Assembly: GCF_015352455.1 (NCBI RefSeq)
Contig: NZ_JADKPN010000012.1
Coordinates: 1-64,000 of the forward strand
Source of the DNA: Nocardioides islandensis
Lineage (GTDB): Bacteria > Actinomycetota > Actinomycetes > Propionibacteriales > Nocardioidaceae
Length of the DNA stretch: 64,000 nt
Direction of reading: 5' to 3'
The position numbers were made by a program, and so were the translations under genes. Of this stretch, positions 39,703 through 47,803 are shown in pieces (the stretch's first letter is position 1; every line of letters begins with the position of its first letter). Below the pieces are notes generated by a model. That model saw only the letters and a program-made list of their open reading frames with translations, ran no database searches and was not told the DNA's origin.

Positions 39703-41079
39703 ATGAGCGACCGAGGCCTGTCCATCTTCGATGACGACGAGCCTGACGACAGGCCGGACGAGGGGGAAGAGCTGACGGGCGAGCCGGTACCCGGCCAGGA
39801 CGTCGAGCGCACCCAGGTGCTGCCCGTCGCGCCGAGCCAGCCTCTCCCCCAGCGCCCCCAGCCGACCCAGCAGCAATCGGCCCAGCAGCAATCGGCCCAG
39901 CAGCCGGCTCAGCAAGCGGCGCCACGACCGGCCCCGCAGCCCGCGGCCCCTCAGCCGGCCCCACCGGGCTCGGTCGCCGAGGCGGCGCAGGTGTACGCCC
40001 GGCAGACCGTCGTACCTCCCGCGGCCGCTCCTCAGCCCGGCTCCATCGGGCTGCCGACCGTACGCCGCGGCGGCTACGACAAGAACGCCGTCGACGCGCG
40101 GCTGCGCCACCTCGCCGGTGAGCAGGAGCGCCTCGGCAGCACGCTCAGCCAGGCGCACAGCCGCATCGGCGAGCTGGAGAGCTCGCTCGACTCCGCCCGC
40201 CGCGAGCTCGAGGAGAACCGCAACCCGTCGTACGCCGGGCTCGGAGGCCGCGCGACTGCGATGCTGCGGCTGGCCGAGGAGGAGGCCGCCGAGGTCCGCA
40301 CGGTCGCCGACCGGGACGCCCGCGAGATCCTCGAGCAGGCACACCGCGACGCCCAGGCGGTCCGCGCCGACGCCACCCGCGAGGCCGAGGACATGCGGCT
40401 GGTGCAGCTCAAGGAGCTCGACGAGACCCGCGCGCGGATCCTCGCCGACGCCGAGCAGGAGCGCAGCCTGGCTCGGAGCGAGGCGGCCGACGTGCTCGCG
40501 TCCGCGCAGCGCGAGGCCGACCAGCTGCGTCTCGCCGCCCAGCAGGAGACCAACGAGCTGCGCATCAGCGCCAAGCGCGAGGCGGAGCAGGCCCGGGCCG
40601 CCGCCGACCGCGAGGTCCAGGAGGCGCGCCGCACGCTGGCGGTCGAGAAGGAGCGGCTGGCCAAGGAGGCGGCCGACCACCACGCCAGCGCCACCGCCGA
40701 GACCGGCCGGCTCGTCGCCGAGGCCGAGTCCCGCGCGACGTCCGCCGAGCAGCGCGCCCGGGAGGCCATCTCCCAGGCACAGAGCCACCGCGAGCAGGCG
40801 CACACCGAGTCCGAGGCGATGCTGTCCCGTGCGCGTCGCGAGGCCGAGCAGATCGTGTCGCTGGCCCGCAGCCAGGTCGACTCGTTGAACACCAGCGCCC
40901 AGGCCGACGCCGAGCGTCAGCTCGCCGCCATCCGCGCCGACGTCGAGCGGATGACCAAGCGCCGCGACGCCATCACCGCCCAGCTCTCCAGCCTGCGCGA
41001 CGTCGTCGCCGGGTTCGGCGAGGACGAGGACGGTCCTGCGGAGAAGTCGTCGGACGGCACCGGCAAGGCCGGCGCTTGA
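39703..41079 (+). CDS. Polar coiled-coil protein, DivIVA/Scy/FilP-like
   Basis: A 458-residue protein. The acidic N-terminus (LSIFDDDEPDDRPDEGEELT) is followed by a Gln/Pro/Ala-rich linker (about 40-112, with QQSAQQQSAQQPAQQ). A DivIVA-like entry motif (RRGGYDKNAVDARLRHLAGE near 122) leads into a coiled coil of nearly 300 residues with regular RxEAE/ReAdq heptads, to about 440. In Streptomyces coelicolor the scy/filP coiled-coil genes lie next to epimerase, thiolase and MeaB-like genes (from memory), the same neighbours as here, which supports a polar-growth or cytoskeletal scaffold role. At 458 residues it is much shorter than Scy. No membrane segment is seen. Confidence 0.75.
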   Translation: MSDRGLSIFDDDEPDDRPDEGEELTGEPVPGQDVERTQVLPVAPSQPLPQRPQPTQQQSAQQQSAQQPAQQAAPRPAPQPAAPQPAPPGSVAEAAQVYARQTVVPPAAAPQPGSIGLPTVRRGGYDKNAVDARLRHLAGEQERLGSTLSQAHSRIGELESSLDSARRELEENRNPSYAGLGGRATAMLRLAEEEAAEVRTVADRDAREILEQAHRDAQAVRADATREAEDMRLVQLKELDETRARILADAEQERSLARSEAADVLASAQREADQLRLAAQQETNELRISAKREAEQARAAADREVQEARRTLAVEKERLAKEAADHHASATAETGRLVAEAESRATSAEQRAREAISQAQSHREQAHTESEAMLSRARREAEQIVSLARSQVDSLNTSAQADAERQLAAIRADVERMTKRRDAITAQLSSLRDVVAGFGEDEDGPAEKSSDGTGKAGA

Positions 41080-42215
41080 CGCCCGGCGACAAGTCCGGCG
41101 ACGCGTCGGACGTCGAGATCGAGAACGCCGAGAAGGTCGAGGTCGTCGAGGAGGAGCAGGTCGACCTCGGGCGGCAAGGAGCGCGCTTCGACCGGCACTC
41201 GCCGTTCTACATCGGCTTCTTCGGTGGGCTCGGGTTCGTCCTGGCGATGTGGCTGTTCCACCAGGCCGAGCGCATCGGCGGCGTCCTCATCCTGATCGTG
41301 GTGTCGCTCTTCCTGGCCGCCGGCCTGAACCCGTCGGTCGAGTGGTTCCAGCGCCGTGGCATGCGGCGCAGCCTCGCGGTGACCTGCGTGATCGTGCTGT
41401 TCCTGCTGGGCGTCGCCCTGTTCCTGCTGGCGATCGTCCCGGTCATCACCGACCAGGTCGCCCAGATCACCGACAACGCGCCCGGCTGGCTCGACCAGCT
41501 CCAGAAGAACAAGATGGTGCAGGACCTCGACGACCGCTTCGACGTCATCGACAAGGTCCGCGAGTACGTCACGGACGGAAACTTCACTTCGAGCATCTTC
41601 GGCGGCGTGCTCGGCATCAGCCTGCGGGTGCTCGGCGCGCTGGCCAACGCGTTCGTGATCCTCGTGCTGACGCTGTACTTCCTGTCCTCGCTCGACTCGA
41701 CCAAGAACGCGATCTACCGGCTGGCCCCGGCCTCCCGCCGTGACCGCGTCAGCAAGCTCGGCGACCGGGTTGTCGCCAGCGTCGGCGGGTACGTCTCCGG
41801 CGCCGTCGTCGTCGCCGCCTGCGCCGGCATCACCTCGCTGATCTTCCTGTTCAGCGTCGGGTTGGGCCAGTACGCCGTCGCACTGGCCTTCGTGGTCCTG
41901 CTGCTCGACGTCATCCCGATGATCGGCGCGACGATCGGCGCGGTCATCGTGTCCGCGATCGGCTTCGCGACCGACTACAGGATCGGGCTCGCCTGCGTGA
42001 TCTTCTACGTGATCTACCAGCAGGTCGAGAACTACGTGATCTACCCGCGCGTGATGTCTCGCTCGGTCGACATCCCGGGCGCTGCCACGGTGATCGCGGC
42101 CCTCGTCGGCGCCGGCCTGCTCGGCGTGGTGGGCGCGCTGCTCGCCATCCCGACCGCCGCCGCGCTGCTGATGATCACCCGCGAGGTGTTCATCCGGCGC
42201 CAGGACGGCAGGTAG
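41076..42215 (+). CDS. AI-2E family transporter (PerM/UPF0118)
   Basis: A 379-residue polytopic membrane protein of the AI-2E/PerM family. After a 45-residue charged cytoplasmic tail come two hydrophobic stretches (FFGGLGFVLAMWLF and IGGVLILIVVSLFLAAGLNP near 50-85), then helices at about 97-120, 185-205, 235-300 and 325-365. YQQVENYVIYPRVMSRSVDI near 310 and GVVGALLAIPTAAAL near 350 are family signatures. Known members move autoinducer-2, act as Na+/H+ antiporters or remain unassigned, so substrate is open. The start is TTG 41076, overlapping the coiled-coil gene's stop as TTGA, which implies translational coupling. Confidence 0.85.
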   Translation: MTPGDKSGDASDVEIENAEKVEVVEEEQVDLGRQGARFDRHSPFYIGFFGGLGFVLAMWLFHQAERIGGVLILIVVSLFLAAGLNPSVEWFQRRGMRRSLAVTCVIVLFLLGVALFLLAIVPVITDQVAQITDNAPGWLDQLQKNKMVQDLDDRFDVIDKVREYVTDGNFTSSIFGGVLGISLRVLGALANAFVILVLTLYFLSSLDSTKNAIYRLAPASRRDRVSKLGDRVVASVGGYVSGAVVVAACAGITSLIFLFSVGLGQYAVALAFVVLLLDVIPMIGATIGAVIVSAIGFATDYRIGLACVIFYVIYQQVENYVIYPRVMSRSVDIPGAATVIAALVGAGLLGVVGALLAIPTAAALLMITREVFIRRQDGR

Positions 42216-42248
42216 GTCCGCCGGGCCCGTCCGGCCGGGCGGCGGTGC

Positions 42249-42285
42249 GTGAGGGTCGGTCTCGGCTCGCCGGACCGACACTCAC
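42249..42285. terminator. Two-way terminator hairpin between converging genes
   Basis: GTGAG-G-GTCGGTC pairs with GACCGAC-A-CTCAC (one mismatch) around an 11-nt loop, filling the space between the stop of the AI-2E transporter gene and the stop of the EamA gene. No T-run is present. Position between converging genes supports terminator use from both sides. Confidence 0.55.
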
Positions 42286-43257
42286 TCACCGCTCACGGAC
42301 AGCAGGGTGGGCCACAGAGGTGGCCCGCTCCCCCAGCTTGACCCCGACGACGCCGGCGAGGATCAGCGCACCGCCGAGGAGCTGGGCGGCGTGCGGCAGC
42401 TCGCCGAGCAGGAACCACGCCCACAGCACGCCGGAAACGACCTCGAGCAGCGCCACGAACGACGCCAGCCGCGAACCGAGGCGGCGGATGGCCGCGATCC
42501 CGGCCACGTAGGACACCGCCGCGGTCACCACGCCGAGCAGCACGACGGGCACCCACCAGGCCACCGCCGTACCTGCCAGGTCGACGTCCACGGTCGCCGC
42601 GCGCATGTCGAGCAGCCCGACGAGCCCGAGCAGCGCCAGCGCGACCGCGGCCACCAGCATGCCGCCGCCGGCGAGGGCGATGGGCGGCAGGCCGGTGTCG
42701 TCGGCCGACAGCAGGAAGTACGTCGCGCAGCCGATCATCGCGACCATCGCCCAGGCCACGCCCACCGCGCTCAGGTCGGCGCCGGACACCAGGTCGAGCA
42801 CCAGCACCAGGCCGAGGGCCGCGAGCAGCGCACCGCCCACGGTCACCCGGCTCGGCCGCTCGCCGCGGCGCAGCCACAGGAAGAGCACCACGGCGGCCGG
42901 CGCGGTGAACTCGATCAGCAGCGCGGGCGCCACCTGCGTGTGCGCGACGGCGGAGAAGTAGGAGAACTGGGGCATCGCCACCGCGACGATCCCGTAGAAC
43001 AGCAGGCCACGCAGGTTGCGGCGCAGCAGGTGCCAGCGGCCACGCAGCGCGACCGCCCCGAACGGCGCCACGACCGCGGCGGCGATGGCGATGCGGAGCA
43101 GCGAGACGGCGCCAGGCGTCCAGCCGGTGTCCAGGAGGCCGCGCGCGAGCGCCCCGGACAAGCCGAACGACGCCGCCGACAGCACGGCGAACCCGAGCCC
43201 CGCCAGCGCGCGCGACGAGACCACGTCCGGGGTCGTGTCATGCGCCAATGTCGCCAT
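42286..43257 (-). CDS. EamA/DMT family transporter
   Basis: A 10-helix drug/metabolite-superfamily transporter of 323 residues from ATG 43257, made of two EamA halves. The first begins LAGLGFAVLSAASFGLSGAL near 20 and contains the G-rich PQFSYFSAVAHTQVAPALLI end. The second begins AWAMVAMIGCATYFLLSADD near 165 and ends LEVVSGVLWAWFLLGELPHA near 270. Members export amino acids or other metabolites; substrate is not readable. The ATG at 43257 is chosen over GTG 43269 because a TTGACA-N17-TAGTGT promoter places the transcript start at or next to this ATG. It is divergent from the CGNR gene. Confidence 0.83.
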   Translation of the reverse strand: MATLAHDTTPDVVSSRALAGLGFAVLSAASFGLSGALARGLLDTGWTPGAVSLLRIAIAAAVVAPFGAVALRGRWHLLRRNLRGLLFYGIVAVAMPQFSYFSAVAHTQVAPALLIEFTAPAAVVLFLWLRRGERPSRVTVGGALLAALGLVLVLDLVSGADLSAVGVAWAMVAMIGCATYFLLSADDTGLPPIALAGGGMLVAAVALALLGLVGLLDMRAATVDVDLAGTAVAWWVPVVLLGVVTAAVSYVAGIAAIRRLGSRLASFVALLEVVSGVLWAWFLLGELPHAAQLLGGALILAGVVGVKLGERATSVAHPAVRER

Positions 43258-43265
43258 GACACATG

Positions 43266-43294
43266 ACACTAGGCCGCCTCGTGTAATCTGTCAA
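43266..43294. promoter_or_regulatory. Back-to-back promoters for the EamA and CGNR genes
   Basis: On the minus strand TTGACA (43294-43289) is 17 nt from TAGTGT (43271-43266), and the EamA ATG at 43257 follows 8 nt later, a near-consensus promoter for a leaderless message. On the plus strand TAATCT (43285-43290 region) stands 6 nt before the GTG at 43296, giving a second leaderless-type -10 that overlaps the opposite -35. The TGACACATGACAC direct repeat next to it could be a regulator site. Confidence 0.65.
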
Positions 43295-43295
43295 C

Positions 43296-43826
43296 GTGGT
43301 CTTCGCACATGACACCGAGATCTCGCTCCAGGCGGCGGTGACCCTCGTCAACACCGGCGAGGACCCCGACACGCTGACCTCGGTGGAGGACCTGGACGCG
43401 TTCTACGCGCGGTTCGAGTTCACCGGCCGCCGCGACGGCGACGAGGCCGAGCTGGACGCCGTACGCCGGTCGCGTCCGCGCCTGCGCGCCCTGCTGACCG
43501 CCGAGCGCGACGAGGCCGTCGAGATGGTCAACGAGATGCTCCGCGAGGCGCACGCTCTCCCCCAGCTGACCCGCCACGACCGCTTCGACTGGCACCTGCA
43601 CGCGGTCGACCCCGACGCGCCGCTGGAGCGACGCATCATGGTGGAGACCGCGATGGCGATGATCGACGTGATCCGCTCCGACGAGATGTCCCGCCTCGGC
43701 GTCTGCGCGCAGGACGACTGCGAGGGGATCGTGCTGGACCTCTCCCGCAACCGCTCGAAGATCTTCTGCGGGAGCAGCTGCAGCAACCGCGCCGCGGTCG
43801 CGGCGTACCGCGCCCGCAAGCGCTAG
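43296..43826 (+). CDS. CGNR zinc-finger / ABATE domain protein
   Basis: A 176-residue protein of the ABATE family of putative stress-related transcription regulators. The N-terminal part (VFAHDTEISLQAAVTLVNTG) is the all-alpha ABATE domain. The C-terminal segment has the treble-clef zinc finger: LGVCAQDDCEGIVLDLSRN and KIFCGSSCSNRAAVAAYRAR, with four Cys as ligands and C-S-N-R in place of the eponymous C-G-N-R. It is divergent from an EamA exporter, with overlapping promoters, so it may regulate that gene. GTG 43296 is used. Its stop overlaps the opposite hydrolase gene's stop (CTAG). Confidence 0.85.
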   Translation: MVFAHDTEISLQAAVTLVNTGEDPDTLTSVEDLDAFYARFEFTGRRDGDEAELDAVRRSRPRLRALLTAERDEAVEMVNEMLREAHALPQLTRHDRFDWHLHAVDPDAPLERRIMVETAMAMIDVIRSDEMSRLGVCAQDDCEGIVLDLSRNRSKIFCGSSCSNRAAVAAYRARKR

Positions 43827-44629
43827 CGCGACGTCGCGAGGAACGCCTCCAGCACGCTGGCGAACGCCTCCGGCTGCTCGGAGTGCACCCAGTGCCCGGC
43901 GCCGCGGACGGTCAGCTTCCGCACGCGGGGGAAGTACGTCGCCATCGCGGCCGCGTGCTCGTCGGTGATGTAGTCGGACCGCTCGCCGCGCACCCACAGC
44001 ACCGGGCCGGGGTACGGCGCCACACCGGTGAGCTCCTCGGCCGGCCAGCCGGTGATCGCGCCGAGGTCGCGGTCGATGACCTCGAGGTTCGGCTGCCAGG
44101 ACCAGCCGGGGGGCTCGGGCGAACGGCGCAGGTTCTGCAGCAGGAACGCCCGGACGACGTCGTCGGGGACGGCCTCCCGCAGCGCGGCATCGGCGTCCGA
44201 GCGGCTGTCCAGCCGGGCGAGGTCGAGGCCGCGCATCGCCTGTACGTACCCCACGAACTGACGGCCGCCGTCGTACGCCACCGGAGCCACGTCCACGACA
44301 CAGAGCCGGGCGACCCGCTCCGGGTGCCGCAGCGCCAGCACCATCGCGATCTTCCCGCCCATCGAGTGGCCGACCAGCGCGACCGGCTCGTCGCCGGCGC
44401 GCGCCGCGATCGCGGCCTCGACCTGGTCGGCCGCGCCGACGTACGAGAACCCGTCGGTCCACGGCGACCGCCCGTGCTGCGGCATGTCCAGCAGCAGCAC
44501 CCGGTGCCGCTGGGCGACGGTCTTGGACATCTGGGTCCAGTTCTTGCCCTGTCCGAAGAGCCCGTGGCAGAACACCACCCACGAGCCCTGCTCGCCCTGG
44601 GTGGTCGCGTACAGGCCCGGATCGCTCAT
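43823..44629 (-). CDS. Alpha/beta hydrolase
   Basis: A 268-residue alpha/beta hydrolase. The oxyanion strand is WVVFCHGLFGQGKNW near residue 20, the nucleophile elbow VALVGHSMGGKIAMVLAL near 88 with Ser near 92, the acid-bearing segment VLWVRGERSDYITDE near 208, and the catalytic His in RGAGHWVHSEQPE near 246. The HGLFGQGKNW start and the fold pattern resemble YbfF/abhydrolase-11 type esterases, which act on short acyl esters or acyl-CoA. No signal peptide, so cytoplasmic. It overlaps the CGNR gene's stop codon tail to tail. Substrate unknown. Confidence 0.84.
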   Translation of the reverse strand: MSDPGLYATTQGEQGSWVVFCHGLFGQGKNWTQMSKTVAQRHRVLLLDMPQHGRSPWTDGFSYVGAADQVEAAIAARAGDEPVALVGHSMGGKIAMVLALRHPERVARLCVVDVAPVAYDGGRQFVGYVQAMRGLDLARLDSRSDADAALREAVPDDVVRAFLLQNLRRSPEPPGWSWQPNLEVIDRDLGAITGWPAEELTGVAPYPGPVLWVRGERSDYITDEHAAAMATYFPRVRKLTVRGAGHWVHSEQPEAFASVLEAFLATSR

Positions 44630-44653
44630 CGGGGCTCAGCCTAGGTGGTGCGG

Positions 44654-45838
44654 TCAGGTGCCTGGCACGACCCGGGACCCGCCGTCCGGGGCGGGCGTGG
44701 TGACCTCGCAGGAATGCGTCGAGAACTGGCACGTGACCAGCGTCGAGTAGCGCACGCGGGTGAAGTCCCGGTTGAACCGGTACTGAGCCAGGACCACGCG
44801 GTCGTCGTCGAGCCACTGGACGAGCCGGAAGTCGTCGTCGGTGGGCAGCTGTCCGTGGCCGCGGAACTGCACCGGCTCTCCGCTGGCCACCACGAACCGG
44901 ACCAGCTCCCCCGGACCGGGGCCGTAGACCTCCACGCGGGGCCATCCCCCGATCTGGAGGCCGAGCCCCTCGCCGACGAGGTAGTCGTCGCTGGTCTCGT
45001 CCATCGGCTTCCCGGATGCTTGACGCAGCTCGATCACCCGGGGCCAGGCGCGGACGACGGCGCGGAACTCCGGCGAGGTCAGCAGCCGGCCGTCTCCGGA
45101 GGCCAGGTCGGTCTCACGTGTGGTCGGCGTCGGCTCGACGTTGGACTCGTCGTCGTGCGTGGGTGGGAAGCCCCGGCACTCCTCCCGGCACGGCCGGTCG
45201 GTCCAGTAGAGCCGGCCGTCGTGGGCACCGAAGATCTCGGCGCACTCGCCGGAGCAGCCCGGATCGACCCCGGTCGGCACGCGGCCGACCTCCTCGCGGG
45301 TCCTGGTGTCGTAGACCACCGCGTCGACCCCACCGGAGCCGTCCGGCTCGAACCACTCGAGGTCGGGTCCGGTGGCCTGGGACACCAGCGGGTCCACCTC
45401 CCAGTCCGCGATCCAGGCCGGGTCGGTGGAGCCGATCTGTTCCGGCGCTCCCCCGTCGGAGAGCCAGATGCTGCCGTCGGACCTCATGAAGGCCACGCCG
45501 TAGTCGGTGACCTCGATGGCGTCCGGCGGCGCGTCCACGTCGACCTGCCGGGTGCCGTACTGGATGGCCGAGCCCTCGGCGTACGTCAGGGGACGTGTGG
45601 AGTCGACGTTGACCGGTGGAGGCAGCACCGGCTCCTGCGTCCGCTCCTCGGGGCGCAGGGTGGTCGCGGCCCACGCCACCCCGGCGACCACGACCCCGGC
45701 CACGACCCCGGTCGTCACCCGCCGGCGCAGCGTCGTGCGGCGAGCGCGGCGCCGTACCCCGTCCACGTCCACGAGGTGCGCCGGCAGCGAGGCCAGCCGG
45801 GTACGGACGTCGCGGGCCACCCTCTCCTCGATGCTCAT
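44654..45838 (-). CDS. Membrane-anchored protein paired with a SigE-type sigma factor
   Basis: A 394-residue protein with a basic cytoplasmic N-terminus (about 1-42, VDGVRRRARRTTLRRR), one membrane helix (TTGVVAGVVVAGVAWAATTL near 42-61) and a large external domain of short beta-propeller-like repeats (DYGVAFMRSDGSIWLSDGG, then GRLYWTDRP). The external part has two close Cys pairs (PGCSGECAE and RPCREEC). Its ATG overlaps the sigma factor stop as ATGA, so it is most likely the membrane partner or anti-sigma factor of that sigma. No classical zinc-binding anti-sigma motif is seen, so how it would hold the sigma factor is open. Confidence 0.72.
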   Translation of the reverse strand: MSIEERVARDVRTRLASLPAHLVDVDGVRRRARRTTLRRRVTTGVVAGVVVAGVAWAATTLRPEERTQEPVLPPPVNVDSTRPLTYAEGSAIQYGTRQVDVDAPPDAIEVTDYGVAFMRSDGSIWLSDGGAPEQIGSTDPAWIADWEVDPLVSQATGPDLEWFEPDGSGGVDAVVYDTRTREEVGRVPTGVDPGCSGECAEIFGAHDGRLYWTDRPCREECRGFPPTHDDESNVEPTPTTRETDLASGDGRLLTSPEFRAVVRAWPRVIELRQASGKPMDETSDDYLVGEGLGLQIGGWPRVEVYGPGPGELVRFVVASGEPVQFRGHGQLPTDDDFRLVQWLDDDRVVLAQYRFNRDFTRVRYSTLVTCQFSTHSCEVTTPAPDGGSRVVPGT

Positions 45839-46350
45839 CGGCCACCCCCGCTCGACGGTGTCTCCAGCTGGTCGAGGCGTCCCCGCAGGCGGGTGAGCGC
45901 CGCCGCGGTCTGCGACTTCACCGTGCCCTCGCGCACCCCGAGGGCGGCCGCGGTGTCCGCGACGGAGAGGTCCTCGACGTACCGGAGCACGACGACCGCA
46001 CGCTGCCGCGGCGGCAGGGTCGCCAGGGCCCGCCACACCTCGTCGACGTCGGCCACCACGTCCTCGTGGGACGGCACGTGCCCACGCTCGGGCAGTCGCG
46101 CCGAGGGCACCTCGCGCCGGAAGGACAGCCGGCGACGCCAGGTCAGCAGCTGGTTGAGCACCATGCGCTGGACGTAGGCCTCCGGGTTGGCGGCTTCCCG
46201 GACGCGCCGCCAGCGGGAGTACGCCGAGGCGTACGCCGCCTGGAGGGCGTCCTCGGCGAGCTGGTAGTCGCCGGCCACGGCGTACGCCGTGCGGAATAGC
46301 CGCGGGGACGACGCGCGCACGAACTGCGCGAAGTCCTCCTCGGCGGTCAT
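45835..46350 (-). CDS. SigE family (ECF) RNA polymerase sigma factor
   Basis: An extracytoplasmic-function sigma factor of 171 residues. Region 2 runs from ASSPRLFRTAYAVAGDYQLA to DALQAAYASAYSRWRRVREA, and NPEAYVQRMVLNQLLTWRRR is typical of the actinobacterial SigE-like group. Region 4 includes LATLPPRQRAVVVLRYVEDL and DTAAALGVREGTVKSQTAAA as its helix-turn-helix. The ATG at 46350 gives the group's usual start; an in-frame upstream ATG at 46371 is less likely. The next gene downstream encodes a membrane protein overlapping by 4 nt, its probable regulator. Confidence 0.9.
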   Translation of the reverse strand: MTAEEDFAQFVRASSPRLFRTAYAVAGDYQLAEDALQAAYASAYSRWRRVREAANPEAYVQRMVLNQLLTWRRRLSFRREVPSARLPERGHVPSHEDVVADVDEVWRALATLPPRQRAVVVLRYVEDLSVADTAAALGVREGTVKSQTAAALTRLRGRLDQLETPSSGGGR

Positions 46351-46390
46351 GCCCAGACGACTCCCCGGCACGGCCCCCGGGTTCGGCGCC

Positions 46391-46423
46391 GGGCGCTCGG
46401 TCTAGACCAGCGCTGGGGCGCCC
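46391..46423. terminator. Nested palindrome between two same-strand genes
   Basis: GGGCGC (46391-46396) and GCGCCC (46418-46423) enclose the perfect palindrome GGTCTAGACC (46399-46408). It lies right after the stop of the membrane protein gene at 46427 and before the sigma factor start, so it could end the first transcript or act as an operator for the sigma operon. Both uses are inference. Confidence 0.4.
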
Positions 46424-46426
46424 GCC

Positions 46427-47188
46427 CTAGAAGTCGAAGCCGTCGAACAGGTCGCCGATGCCGTCGCCGATCGAGCCGATGCCGTCGCCGATCCCGTCGG
46501 CCAGCGCACCCAGACCGTCGCCGAGGCCGTCGAACCCGCCCCCGAACATCAGCCCGACGAACATCCACTCCATCGGCCCGAACCCGCCGAAGTACCCCTG
46601 GGCGTACGGCGCGTAGGTGCGGCCGCCCTGCCAGTACGGCACCCGCTGCGAGCCGACCATCACCATCCGCGAGTCCGGCTCGGCACCGGCCTTGACGCGC
46701 TCGGCGTCCAGGGCGCACGCGGGCACGTCGCGCTCGACGCCGCCCGGCGGGGCGTACGGCACGTCCTCGACCGCCATCCCGTGCCGCGGGTCGAAGAAGC
46801 AGGCCGGTCGTCGCGTCGGCAGCGGCTGACCCGCGACGCGCGCGCGGACGCACGCGATGGCGTACCGCCCGTCGTCGAGGATCTTGGTCACGTGGGTGAT
46901 CTCGTCGGGCGACGTCAGGTAGTCGCCGGCCATCTTGGCCGACTCGTAGGCGTCCAGAGCGCGCTGGTAATCGGAGCGCGCGCCCTTGTCGAGGTCCTGC
47001 CCGGACATGTCCTCGCCCAGGTCCTGGAGCTCGACGCCGAGGGCCGTGATGTCCTCGTACGCGAGCTTCTTCACCGGCTCCAGCTCGGCGGCCTTGCGCT
47101 CGAGCGCCTTCCGGTCCGCGGAGCGCTTGGCGACCACCGCGACGCCGGCGATCACGGCGATGAGCACGACCAGCAGCACCAGACCCAT
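46427..47188 (-). CDS. Membrane-anchored protein with Gly-Ile-Gly-Asp repeat tail
   Basis: Unrecognised 253-residue protein. The first 20 residues (MGLVLLVVLIAVIAGVAVV) are a single anchor helix. A helical region follows (about 22-85; ERKAAELEPVKKLAYEDITA), then a domain with CVRARVAGQPLPTRRPACFF and CALDAERVKAG, which resembles families in actinobacteria that end with an aromatic/Gly tail. The last 60 residues are low in complexity: GGFGPMEWMFVGLMFGGGFD, then GIGDGIGSIGDGIGDLFDGF. The tail could insert in or lie on a membrane. It has its own probable terminator. No function can be given. Confidence 0.68.
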   Translation of the reverse strand: MGLVLLVVLIAVIAGVAVVAKRSADRKALERKAAELEPVKKLAYEDITALGVELQDLGEDMSGQDLDKGARSDYQRALDAYESAKMAGDYLTSPDEITHVTKILDDGRYAIACVRARVAGQPLPTRRPACFFDPRHGMAVEDVPYAPPGGVERDVPACALDAERVKAGAEPDSRMVMVGSQRVPYWQGGRTYAPYAQGYFGGFGPMEWMFVGLMFGGGFDGLGDGLGALADGIGDGIGSIGDGIGDLFDGFDF

Positions 47189-47290
47189 GCCGCCAGCCTA
47201 CGAAATCGCGCCAAGGCCGGCCGTCGGCACGCGTGCGGTGTCCCCGCTGCCTGGCAGGGTGGCGACCACGCCACCCGAGAGGAGCTGCTG

Positions 47291-47725
47291 ATGGCCGCCA
47301 CGGTCCAGGTGACGTTCGACTGCGCCGACCCCCGCGCCCTGTCCCTGTTCTGGAACGAGGTGCTGGGCTACCGGCTCGACAGCCCGCCACCGCCCTTCGA
47401 GACCTGGGACGAGGCGCTCGACGCCTGGGGCATCCCCGAGGCGCGTCGCAACGACGCCTCGGCGTCCGTCGACCCGGACGGCGTCGGGCCCCGCCTGTTC
47501 TTCCAGAAGGTGCCCGAGGGCAAGTCGGCCAAGAACCGCGTGCACCTCGACGTGCGCGCCGCCCCCGGCCTGCGCGGCGACGAGCGGATGGCCGCGCTGG
47601 AGCGTCGGTGCGAGGAGCTGCTCGCCGTCGGCGCGACCCGGCTCTACCGGGTCGAGGCCGATCAGGTCGACCAGGGCCACATCACCATGGCCGACCCCGA
47701 GGGCAACGAGTTCTGCCTCGACTGA
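47291..47725 (+). CDS. VOC family (glyoxalase-like) protein
   Basis: A 144-residue vicinal-oxygen-chelate protein. It has the two beta-alpha-beta-beta-beta units: QVTFDCADPRALSLFWNEVL at the start, RLFFQKVPEGKSAKNRVHLD near 65-84, and ITMADPEGNEFCLD at the end. This matches the glyoxalase-like subgroup (Glyoxalase_6) found in many copies in actinobacteria. The reaction is unknown; some members give drug resistance, most are unassigned. ATG 47291 has GAGAGGAG upstream. It converges on the small wHTH gene with an 18-bp inverted repeat between them. Confidence 0.82.
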   Translation: MAATVQVTFDCADPRALSLFWNEVLGYRLDSPPPPFETWDEALDAWGIPEARRNDASASVDPDGVGPRLFFQKVPEGKSAKNRVHLDVRAAPGLRGDERMAALERRCEELLAVGATRLYRVEADQVDQGHITMADPEGNEFCLD

Positions 47726-47733
47726 CCGCTCCT

Positions 47734-47791
47734 CCCGATTCGTCAGCGATCCTGCGGGTGCCCGAGGCGAAGCGATCGCTGACGAATCGGG
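47734..47791. repeat. Dispersed inverted repeat, copy 2, with perfect 18-bp arms
   Basis: CCCGATTCGTCAGCGATC (47734-47751) pairs perfectly with GATCGCTGACGAATCGGG (47774-47791) around a 22-nt loop. The left 25 nt match, inverted, the right part of the element at 27346. It fills the gap between two converging genes, consistent with a two-way terminator, but the sequence conservation between distant copies is higher than terminators need. Confidence 0.92.
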
Positions 47792-47803
47792 CGTCGTGCG
47801 TCG

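Noticed and set aside
44654-46036. Longer frame for the sigma-linked membrane protein starting at 46036
   Set aside because: The added part overlaps the sigma factor in another frame; ATG 45838 overlaps the sigma stop exactly as ATGA.
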